This document shows positions 1-5,240 of a DNA stretch of 5,240 nucleotides, one piece after another. The notes under the pieces are model-generated. The model saw only the letters and a list, made by a program, of their open reading frames with translations. It was not told where the DNA came from and did no database searches. Positions within the stretch are counted from its first letter, which is position 1, and each line of letters starts with the position of its first letter. Source of the stretch: Limnohabitans sp. (lineage in GTDB: Bacteria; Pseudomonadota; Gammaproteobacteria; Burkholderiales; Burkholderiaceae_C); assembly GCA_015657605.1 (NCBI GenBank), contig JACDQO010000498.1:1-5240 (forward strand), in the 5' to 3' direction. A program made the translations under genes and the position numbers.

Positions 1-678
1 ATCGCGCGCGCGACCCTGACTCAAATTGCAGAGGTGACGGGCAACACCAAGGCCTCTGTGCGCCGCTCTTTGCACACGCTTTGCAAATTGGGTTATGCCC
101 AGCAGGAAGGGCGTCAATTTCAACTGGCTGCACGCACTTTGCGCCTGGGCTCTGCATTTGTTGTGAGCGACGAGTTGACGCGGTTGGCTCAACCGATTTT
201 GGAGATGACGGCTGAGCGAACGAAGGAATCAGCATCCATGGCGGTCTTGGATGCACAAGATGTGGTGTTTGTTGCCAGAGCGACCCACCGCCGAAGCCTT
301 TCAGTGGGCTTGAGTGCTGGGGCCCGTTTGCCAGCCTATGCCAGTGCCACTGGGCGGGTGCTGCTGGCAGGGCACCCCAAAGACTGGGCGCTCTTTATTC
401 TGAATCGAATGCGGCGGCCCGCTTTGACGGCAAAGACCTTGACCAAAGTGCCGGATGTGATGAAGCAAATCGAGCTGGTGAATCATCAGGGTTACGCCCT
501 GTGTGACCAAGAGCTGGAACTTGGCCTGCGCTCGATTGCTGTACCTATCAAAAACCGACAAGATCAAACGATTGCGGCCATCAGTTTGTCCGTTGCCACC
601 AGTCGGATGGACATTCCCACCATCTTGGAAAACTGTTGCCAGAGCTGGAGTCGGCCAAGCAAAAATTTGCTGCCTTGA
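1..678 (+). CDS. IclR-family transcriptional regulator, PcaR/PobR-like; 5' end missing, C-terminus frameshifted
   Basis: This is a DNA-binding regulator of the IclR family, closest in style to the PcaR/PcaU/PobR group that controls aromatic-acid (beta-ketoadipate) catabolism; the ligand cannot be told from sequence. The frame is open from base 1, so the start and first ~25-30 residues lie outside the window. Visible residues 1-40 are the rest of the winged helix-turn-helix (TLTQIAEVTGNTKASVRRSL, then HTLCKLGY). The ligand-binding domain follows, with family signatures SMAVLDAQDVVFVARA, RRSLSVGLSAGARLPAYASA, TGRVLLAG and GYALCDQELELGLRSIAVPI. An internal ATG/GTG start near 34 would cut the HTH and is not the real start. 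The frame as read stops at 676-678 with an atypical tail (ENCCQSWSRPSKNLLP). The expected tail LLPELESAKQKFAAL lies one frame over, ending at a TGA at 681-683. One missing A in the 629-632 run explains this. It is convergent with the membrane-protein gene. Family call strong, subgroup moderate. Confidence 0.9.
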   Translation: MARATLTQIAEVTGNTKASVRRSLHTLCKLGYAQQEGRQFQLAARTLRLGSAFVVSDELTRLAQPILEMTAERTKESASMAVLDAQDVVFVARATHRRSLSVGLSAGARLPAYASATGRVLLAGHPKDWALFILNRMRRPALTAKTLTKVPDVMKQIELVNHQGYALCDQELELGLRSIAVPIKNRQDQTIAAISLSVATSRMDIPTILENCCQSWSRPSKNLLP

Positions 679-719
679 GATGAAGGACCTTGAATAAATG
701 GCCCTGACCTTTGCGTTTT

Positions 720-1312
720 CTACCAGCTCTTTTTCCACATGTGCTCCAGCCCATCCTGCAGCTTGTGTTCGGGCTTCACCATGAAGGTCGGAGGGTAGAT
801 GTTGGGTGAGTAAGGCAGTTTGTCGGCTGCTTCGTGGTCATTGTTTTTGGCCCAGGTGTGGGCGGCTACAAGGCTCATGGTCATAACGCTTGCTGCCAGC
901 CATGTGGCAAACAATCGCGGGTTAACGCCTTTGCGCGTCACCCAATGGAGGTGCACGAGCGCAGTCAGTGTGATCAGCGCCGCCTTGGGGATGTTGTGCA
1001 TGTCAACAGGCCAGGGCCAGCCGAAGTTGAAAAACATCCACGGTATGCCGAAGTTGAGGATGGCGACGTCAATGAAAGATGCAATAGACGCAATGATGGT
1101 GTGCTCTGACAGCCGTGCACGCCTTGCTCGACCCATGTCAAGCAGCCCCAGACAGCAATCCAGATCATCACAGTGGCGATTTCTTCCACCATCAACTCGG
1201 TGATGAAGGCGGCATCGGTGGCGCTGGTGTAACTGGGCCAATACAGCGCAATCTGTGCAAACAGCCAAGCCAGGAACGAGGCAAATGCCAAAAGGTGTGT
1301 GCGGCGCATCAT
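720..1312 (-). CDS. Unknown five-helix membrane protein, translationally coupled to the upstream protease; frameshifted
   Basis: I do not recognise a family. The gene must be read in two frames. The first ~64 residues (from ATG at 1312, MMRRTHLLAF to GCLTWVEQG) are in one frame, and the rest (RLSEHTIIASIASF to HMWKKSW, stop at 722-720) are in another. The shift lies at about 1110-1128 and is repaired by one added base, giving ~197 residues. Five hydrophobic segments are visible: roughly residues 7-25, 37-60, 71-92, 100-118 and 125-145. Positively charged loops (MMRR, around RARLSEH, VTRKGVNPR) place the N-terminus in the cytoplasm and a ~40-residue charged, proline-containing tail in the periplasm. 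The start ATG overlaps the protease stop as ATGA, and an AAAGG seven bases upstream is a fair ribosome site. As read, the gene would give a truncated ~112-residue product with a nonsense tail. The GTG/ATG-type starts inside the second frame (near 1268) lack the first helices. Function unknown; a partner role for the protease is inference only. Confidence 0.72.
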
Positions 1313-2619
1313 GGTTTGGCCTTTGGGGTGAAGCTCAGGCTGTCCATGCTTTTGAACAATATGGCGCGGGCGCTGGCGTCATCGAAGCCAGACATGCGGC
1401 CTGTGACCAACAATGCGTCTGGGCCTGCGACCAAGGGTGTGTAGCGAAATCTGAAGTCGAATAAACCAGGCAAATGCTCAACCGCGCGTCGGCAGACGTG
1501 CAGCTGGATTGGCAAATCGAACCGGCCCCTCAATCGCTGCTCGGTGCAGTTCCAGGGTGTTGAGGGTCCTTTTTCTTCGCGGACTGTGCGCAGTTGGGTC
1601 ATCTGGTTTTCGATCAAGCGTGTGAGGCCCGTGGCCGACAACTTTTCGCTGTGGAACCAGAAACTGCCCATGACGATGTTGCCCGATTGCTGTCGGTCTG
1701 TGATGAACAAGCTGGAAGAGGACGCGCAGCGCTGGTCAATTCTTTTGTAACGGTCGTTGGAGGTGTCTTTGCGCGATGCGGAGCAGGGGCTCTCGGTTGA
1801 CAAATCACCGCGCACTTGGAAAGGCCCCAGGCGTCGAACGCTGTGCGTGGGGACGTCAAAATTCTTGACGATTTGCTGGTTAAAAGCACTGACTTGGCGC
1901 GCAATGTCCTGACGCAACTCATCTAGGCTCGGCTGTGCCTGCAGTGATGCGCTTCGGCGAATGAGTTGCCCAACAGCTTCAGCAGGAACGGCCAACCCCA
2001 CCAGTTGGTGTTGCGTGCTGGTGGCCACATTGACGCCCACCACACGGCCTTGCCCGTCCAGAGTAGGGCCGCCGCTCATGCCGCCATTGATCGGTCCGCT
2101 GAAAATGATCAAGGGAGCAGCTGCTTTGTCATTGACCCCGTTGAAGGTGCCCGTCACGATGCTGTGTTGGTAGCTGCCGGGCTTGCCCATCGAGTAGCCC
2201 GATTCGCCGCGATCAGGCAGCGTTTCGCGCAAGGGCAGCAGTGGCACTCGCAGAGCTTGCTCAATTTTCAAAATGGCCAAGTCATTTTGAATGTCCACCG
2301 CCACGATTTCCGCTTTGAGTCTTCCCTGGTCCATCACCTCAATGCGCAGGTCATGCTCATCGGGCTCAAAAATCGAATCGTAGATGGCGTGGTAGTTGGT
2401 GATGACCCAGTCTTTGCGGTGGGTCACAAAGCCGCTGGCTATGGATGAAACGCCCAAGTTGGTCCGGTTCTGCGTGATCACCTTCGACCACAGACCGGGG
2501 CGGATGCGCTCAGTAAAGCTGGCGTGGAGTTGGGTGGCGTGGCCCATGCGCGATGGACATCGAGCAGAGCAGCAAGGAAGGCCATGAGGGGAGAAAACAA
2601 GCCGATTCGGCAAATACAT
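1309..2619 (-). CDS. Exported trypsin-like serine protease (Deg/HtrA-type fold) with novel Cys-containing C-terminal domain
   Basis: This is a predicted periplasmic or secreted serine endopeptidase of the Trypsin_2/S1C kind. Numbering from the ATG at 2619 gives ~436 residues. Chymotrypsin-fold signatures run in order: ASGFVTHRKDWVITNYHAI (His77), VDIQNDLAILKI (Asp113) and GPINGGMSGGPTLDGQGRVV (nucleophile Ser182), so the triad is complete. No PDZ domain is visible. Instead about residues 230-436 form a domain I cannot assign, with four cysteines (about 279, 298, 358, 376) that could form disulfides in the periplasm. A TTG at 2625 is also in frame, but the ATG at 2619 with a weak GTGAG upstream is preferable. 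Residues ~12-27 in this frame (rich in Cys, Pro and Arg) do not look like a signal peptide, while the adjacent frame reads MAFLAALL from 2585, so the export signal is probably frameshifted. The stop overlaps the next gene as ATGA. The protease call is strong; substrate and C-terminal function are unknown. Confidence 0.88.
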   Translation of the reverse strand: MYLPNRLVFSPHGLPCCSARCPSRMGHATQLHASFTERIRPGLWSKVITQNRTNLGVSSIASGFVTHRKDWVITNYHAIYDSIFEPDEHDLRIEVMDQGRLKAEIVAVDIQNDLAILKIEQALRVPLLPLRETLPDRGESGYSMGKPGSYQHSIVTGTFNGVNDKAAAPLIIFSGPINGGMSGGPTLDGQGRVVGVNVATSTQHQLVGLAVPAEAVGQLIRRSASLQAQPSLDELRQDIARQVSAFNQQIVKNFDVPTHSVRRLGPFQVRGDLSTESPCSASRKDTSNDRYKRIDQRCASSSSLFITDRQQSGNIVMGSFWFHSEKLSATGLTRLIENQMTQLRTVREEKGPSTPWNCTEQRLRGRFDLPIQLHVCRRAVEHLPGLFDFRFRYTPLVAGPDALLVTGRMSGFDDASARAILFKSMDSLSFTPKAKP

Positions 2620-2712
2620 GGCCAAAACTCACAAAATTATCAATACTGCGATGGTAGTGGATGCTCAGGCTCAGGGGATGAGCCTCGGACGCTATGTCGC
2701 TTTAGACTCTCG
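2620..2712. promoter_or_regulatory. Divergent intergenic region between protease operon and SRAP gene
   Basis: These ~93 bases separate the leftward protease gene from the rightward SRAP gene, so promoters for both must lie here or inside the gene starts. The most AT-rich stretch is around 2624-2648 (ACTCACAAAATTATCAATACTG). Read leftward it holds TATTGATAATTTT, which could supply a -10 element for the protease operon about 20-30 bases before its ATG. I cannot identify a convincing -35/-10 pair for either direction. No LexA-type CTGT-N8-ACAG box is seen, and no strong Shine-Dalgarno precedes the SRAP ATG. The assignment rests mainly on gene geometry. Confidence 0.4.
2667..2685. repeat. 7-bp perfect inverted repeat with 5-base loop
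   Basis: AGGCTCA at 2667-2673 is mirrored by TGAGCCT at 2679-2685 around the loop GGGGA. The left arm also overlaps a tandem GCTCAG GCTCAG at 2663-2674. It lies about 28 bases before the SRAP ATG, where it could be an operator or a 5'-leader hairpin. It has no trailing T run in either direction, so it is not an intrinsic terminator. A 7-bp stem can occur by chance; no function is assigned. Confidence 0.45.
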
Positions 2713-3346
2713 ATGTGTGCACCAATTTCACGCCTACCCAACGCGCCCAATGGGTCAAAGAGACCTTGGGTGTCGATCTGCCTTCAGACTTCCCTGATGA
2801 GACATTTCCCGGCTACGCGGCCCCCTGGTCGTCAAAAGCCACCAATCCGATCGCATCGCCTGTGGTTTGGCGCGGTTCGGTTTGATACCGGCATGGGCCA
2901 AGGACGGCAAGATCAGTCGGCACACTTACAACGCACGCAGCGAAACCGTGGCAGAAAAACCCAGTTACCGGACCGCATGGCGGCAGCGACAGTTTGGCTT
3001 GGTGCTGGTCGACAACTTCTATGAGCCCAGTTACGCATCGGGCAAGGCTGTCCGATGGAAGATTGAACGCGCGTCTGGCGAGCCGTTTGGCATGGCCTGC
3101 CTTTGGGACCGTTGGACAGACCCCGCTTCAGGGGAGCGGGTGGTGAGCTTTTCCATGCTGACGGTCAATGCAGATGGGCATCCGGTGATGAAGCAGTTTC
3201 ACAAGCCCGGAGACGAAAAACGCACCCCTGTGATCATTGCGCCAGCGTTGCACGGCGCATGGCTTTCGGCCGATACGGCCCAAGCTTCTGAGCTGATGAC
3301 GTGGGCGCACATGCCGGATCTGTCGGCAATGCCCGCGCCTCGATGA
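2713..3346 (+). CDS. SRAP-domain protein (SOS response-associated, YedK/HMCES type); two frameshifts as read
   Basis: SRAP proteins bind abasic sites in single-stranded DNA and form a covalent thiazolidine link through Cys2, protecting the lesion; they act in the cytoplasm. Three frames must be joined: MCA(P) from 2713, NFTPTQRAQWVKETLGVDLP to FPGYAAP from 2724 to ~2824, and LVVKSHQSDRIACGLARFGL to the stop at 3344-3346. Each junction needs one added base: one A at 2724-2725 and one C in the 2821-2825 run. The rebuilt protein is ~211 residues, a normal length for the family. It has Cys2, Asn74 in TYNARSET, Glu105 in NFYEPSY, and His157/His164 in NADGHPVMKQFHKPGDEKR, matching the known Cys2/Asn/Glu/His active site. 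The start at 2713 is chosen because the nucleophile must be residue 2 after Met removal. Taken literally, only the last frame (from 2867) would be called, lacking Cys2. It is divergent from the protease and ends 24 bases from the convergent phosphatase. Confidence 0.9.
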
Positions 3347-3370
3347 ACCCCCACAAACAGCCCTAAGGGG

Positions 3371-5240
3371 TCAGGTGCCGATCACGCCGCCATCTTTTTT
3401 GCGAATGGCCACCGTGGATGAGCGGGGCCGCCCACCGGGGGTGTAATCGGGCCAGTTGGAGTATTTGGCGGGGTCGGCCGGATCGCTGCGGTCGCTGGGG
3501 GTTTCACCGGGGTGCTGGATGCTGATGAACATGGTGGTGCCGTCCGGGGTCAGGTCAACGCCGGTCACCTCGCAGTTGGTGGGGCCGGTCAAAAAGCGGC
3601 GGGTTTCGCCCGTGACCGGATCGCAGGCCAGCATCTGGTTGTTGCCCACGCGGGCCAGCTCGCCTTTGTACATCTGGGTGGCATGGGTGTCGGTTTGTAT
3701 CCACAACACGCCGCGCTGGTCAAACGCAATGCCATCGGGGCAGGCGTAAATGTCGCCCCGGATGTTGCCTTTGGCTTCGGCGCGTTCGTTGGCAGGGTCG
3801 CCCGCCAGCACCAGGTGGTTCCATTCGAAGCGGCGGCCGTCAAAGTCGCCATCTTCTTTCCAGCGGATGATCTGGCCCATGACGTTGTTGGCCCGCGGGT
3901 TGGCCGCATCGACCCCGGGTCTGCCAGATTCGCCACGCTGGCTGTTGTTGGTCAAGGTGCAATAGACCCAGCCGCTGTCCGGGTCGATGGTGAGCCATTC
4001 GGGCCGGTCCATCTTGGTGCCGCCCAGCAGGTCGCTGGCCTGGCGGGCCTTGATGACCACTTCGCCTGCGTCGGCAAAGCCGTTGGCCGCCGTCAGAGGC
4101 CCTTGGCCGTGCACCAGTGGCAACCACTCGCCCCGGCCATCGGCGTCAAAGCGGGCCACGTGCAAGGTGCCGTGGTCCAACAATTCTTTGTTGGCCTGGG
4201 CTTGGGTGAGCCCATTGCCCGCAGGAGCAATTTTGTCGCGGCTGACGAATTTGTAGATGTATTCAAAGCGGGCGTCTTCGCCCGAATAGACCACGGCGCG
4301 GCCATCTTTCGTCACGCCCACCCATGCGCCTTCGTGCGCAGCCCGACCCAACGCGGTGCGCTTGATGGGCGTGCTGGTGGGGTCCATCGGGTCGAGTTCA
4401 ACCACCCAGCCAAAGCGGTGGAATTCGTTCGGGTTTTGTTTCAGGTCAAAGCGCGCATCGTGTTTGTCCCAGGCGTACAAACCGTCTTTGCGTGCGCCCC
4501 AGCGGCGCTGGTCGGGCGTTGGGGTGTCGGCACCGCCAAAATAAAAAGCGAAGTTTTCTTCGCCTGACAAGTAGGTGCCCCAGGGCGTTTTGCTGCTGGC
4601 GCAGTTGTTCAAGGTGCCCAGCACGGTGCGCCCTTGCGGGTCGGCGGCTGTGCGCATCAGGGCATGGCCAGCGGCAGGGCCGCCCACGCTGAAGGGCGCG
4701 CTCATCGTCAGCCGGCGAGCGAAGCGCGAGGGGCGCACCATCTGCCATTGTTGGTTTTTCAGCTCGACCTCAAAGACCGACAGGCCATGCGCGTTTTGCG
4801 ATTTGCGCACCTTTTCAGGGTTCATGGCGTTGAAGCCGCCCACATGCAACAAGCCGTCGTCGGTGTATTCGTGGTTGATGGCGATCAGCCCACGGCGCGA
4901 TCCGGCGAGCGGGAAATAGACCAGGCCATCGTGGTGCATGCCCATTTGCACGGCTTGCTCGGCGGCGGTGTTGGAGCCGTCCATTTTGAAAGCGGGCATG
5001 TTGCCCGGGATGCCGACGGGCTCGCCCCACGGTGCCAAAGGCGTGGCCACATAGCCTTCGGGCACCACCAGCCGGTCGCCCATGCCCACAGGAATGCCTT
5101 TGAAGCCGATTTTGGGCTGAGCGGGTCCCCAGCTCGCACAGCCCGCCAATGGGGCCAGCGCCGAGGCCAGCGACAGGGTCACGCCACTTTTGAGAAAGCT
5201 GCGGCGGGACTCGGCCAGCACATCATGGATGCTGGGGTTG
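3371..5240 (-). CDS. phoX: PhoX-family (DUF839) alkaline phosphatase with Tat signal, 5' end beyond window
   Basis: PhoX enzymes are exported, calcium/iron-dependent phosphomonoesterases that release phosphate from organic esters, usually under phosphate starvation. Counting from GTG at 5221 there are 616 residues. The frame stays open to the window edge and reads NPSIHDVLAESRRSFLKSG, typical of PhoX N-termini, so the true start lies beyond 5240. SRRSFLK is a twin-arginine motif, followed by a hydrophobic stretch and LAGC at residues 25-28. Family landmarks: INHEYTDDG (115-123), LNNCASSKTPWGTYLSGEEN (204-223, Cys207), RAAHEGAW (Glu297), SGEDARFEYIYKFVS (313-327, Asp316), RPEW (406-409), NPRANNVMGQIIRWKEDGDF (441-460), CPDGIAFD (494-501) and EVTGVDLTPDGTTMFISIQH (551-570). 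As I recall the Pseudomonas PhoX structure, Cys207, Glu297, Asp316, Arg406, Glu408 and Trp409 correspond to its metal and phosphate ligands. The frame is intact. Pho-box control cannot be judged because the promoter is outside. Some DUF839 proteins have other activities, so the substrate is moderately sure. Confidence 0.9.
   Translation of the reverse strand, partial: NPSIHDVLAESRRSFLKSGVTLSLASALAPLAGCASWGPAQPKIGFKGIPVGMGDRLVVPEGYVATPLAPWGEPVGIPGNMPAFKMDGSNTAAEQAVQMGMHHDGLVYFPLAGSRRGLIAINHEYTDDGLLHVGGFNAMNPEKVRKSQNAHGLSVFEVELKNQQWQMVRPSRFARRLTMSAPFSVGGPAAGHALMRTAADPQGRTVLGTLNNCASSKTPWGTYLSGEENFAFYFGGADTPTPDQRRWGARKDGLYAWDKHDARFDLKQNPNEFHRFGWVVELDPMDPTSTPIKRTALGRAAHEGAWVGVTKDGRAVVYSGEDARFEYIYKFVSRDKIAPAGNGLTQAQANKELLDHGTLHVARFDADGRGEWLPLVHGQGPLTAANGFADAGEVVIKARQASDLLGGTKMDRPEWLTIDPDSGWVYCTLTNNSQRGESGRPGVDAANPRANNVMGQIIRWKEDGDFDGRRFEWNHLVLAGDPANERAEAKGNIRGDIYACPDGIAFDQRGVLWIQTDTHATQMYKGELARVGNNQMLACDPVTGETRRFLTGPTNCEVTGVDLTPDGTTMFISIQHPGETPSDRSDPADPAKYSNWPDYTPGGRPRSSTVAIRKKDGGVIGT
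5138..5211 (-). other. Twin-arginine signal with possible lipobox on the PhoX protein
   Basis: Read leftward, the export signal has the twin-arginine core SRRSFLK, then the hydrophobic stretch SGVTLSLASALAPLAG and then C. LAGC fits the lipobox consensus, so the protein could be exported folded by Tat and anchored as a lipoprotein through Cys28 (counted from the GTG at 5221). The +2 residue is Ala, which in Gram-negative bacteria does not act as an inner-membrane retention signal. An ordinary signal peptidase I cut (for example after LAGCAS) remains possible. The motif is seen directly; lipidation is inferred. Confidence 0.6.

Noticed and set aside
684..719. Terminator between the convergent IclR and membrane-protein genes
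   Set aside because: I looked for a GC stem and T run in either direction in these 36 bases. Only a short AAGGACCTT near-palindrome is present, without a poly-T tail.
301..738. Minus-strand 145-codon frame opposite the IclR gene
   Set aside because: It is antisense to a well-supported IclR ligand-binding domain. The Gln/His/Pro-rich translation has no recognisable domain.
2625..2625. TTG at 2625 as the protease start
   Set aside because: It is in frame only two codons before an ATG at 2619. ATG is the commoner start and has the better-placed, though weak, GTGAG upstream.
2678..2796. MSLGRYVALDS reading at 2678, resembling the MCGRY start of classical SRAP proteins
   Set aside because: It has Ser-Leu where the catalytic Cys should be, and it runs to a stop without SRAP motifs. 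The MCA start at 2713 followed by NFTPTQRAQW fits this SRAP subtype better.
2524..3024. Plus-strand 166-codon frame crossing the divergent region and the SRAP start
   Set aside because: It overlaps the protease 5' end and only samples the SRAP gene out of frame, apart from the MCA start. The composition is Arg/Pro-rich and it has no family signature.
3353..3372. CCCTAAGGG near-palindrome between the convergent SRAP and PhoX stops, as a terminator
   Set aside because: The stem is at most about 4 bp around a tiny loop with no T tract on either strand, too weak to call a terminator.
3512..4567. Long plus-strand open frame (351 codons) opposite the phosphatase gene
   Set aside because: It mirrors the strongly supported PhoX frame in GC-rich DNA. 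Its translation is low-complexity (Ala/Gly/Val/His-rich) with no recognisable motif, and PhoX accounts for the whole stretch.

Overview
The window looks like chromosomal DNA of a betaproteobacterium, most likely Burkholderiales and perhaps Comamonadaceae or a relative. This is inferred from the style of the encoded proteins: a PcaR/PobR-type IclR regulator, a Tat-exported PhoX/DUF839 phosphatase beginning NPSIHDVLAESRRSFLK, and a short SRAP protein of a type I associate with this group. The DNA is moderately GC-rich, and the right-hand phosphatase gene looks GC-richer than the left half. No RNA gene, mobile element or CRISPR array was seen.

Layout from left to right. (1) Positions 1-683, plus strand: an IclR-family regulator cut by the left window edge, whose last ~15 codons are read out of frame. 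(2) Positions 720-1312, minus strand: a five-helix membrane protein of unknown family, split by a one-base frameshift near 1110-1128. (3) Positions 1309-2619, minus strand: an exported trypsin-like (Deg/HtrA-type) serine protease with an unrecognised cysteine-containing C-terminal domain. Its stop overlaps the membrane-protein start as ATGA, so the two are a translationally coupled pair transcribed from about 2.62 kb leftward. (4) Positions 2620-2712: a short divergent intergenic region with a 7-bp inverted repeat. (5) Positions 2713-3346, plus strand: an SRAP (YedK/HMCES-type) protein that shields abasic sites in DNA, recoverable only by joining three reading frames. (6) Positions 3371-5240, minus strand: a PhoX-family alkaline phosphatase, convergent with SRAP and running off the right edge.

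The most striking feature is the run of single-base frame breaks between about 630 and 2830: IclR tail, membrane protein, probably the protease signal peptide, and two in SRAP. The four clear ones are each explained by one missing base, and three lie in homopolymer runs (AAAA, AA before TTT, CCCCC). The family signatures continue cleanly on both sides of each break. That fits base-calling or assembly error better than genuine decay, although the 1.8-kb phosphatase frame is intact. Anyone using the literal frames would get wrong protein ends and would lose the catalytic Cys2 of SRAP.

The most plausible candidate for something undescribed is the coupled protease and membrane-protein pair. The protease has a complete His-Asp-Ser triad and a ~200-residue C-terminal domain with four cysteines. 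Its partner is predicted to place a ~40-residue tail in the periplasm, the same compartment as the protease. The remaining genes belong to known families and show no obvious joint pathway.
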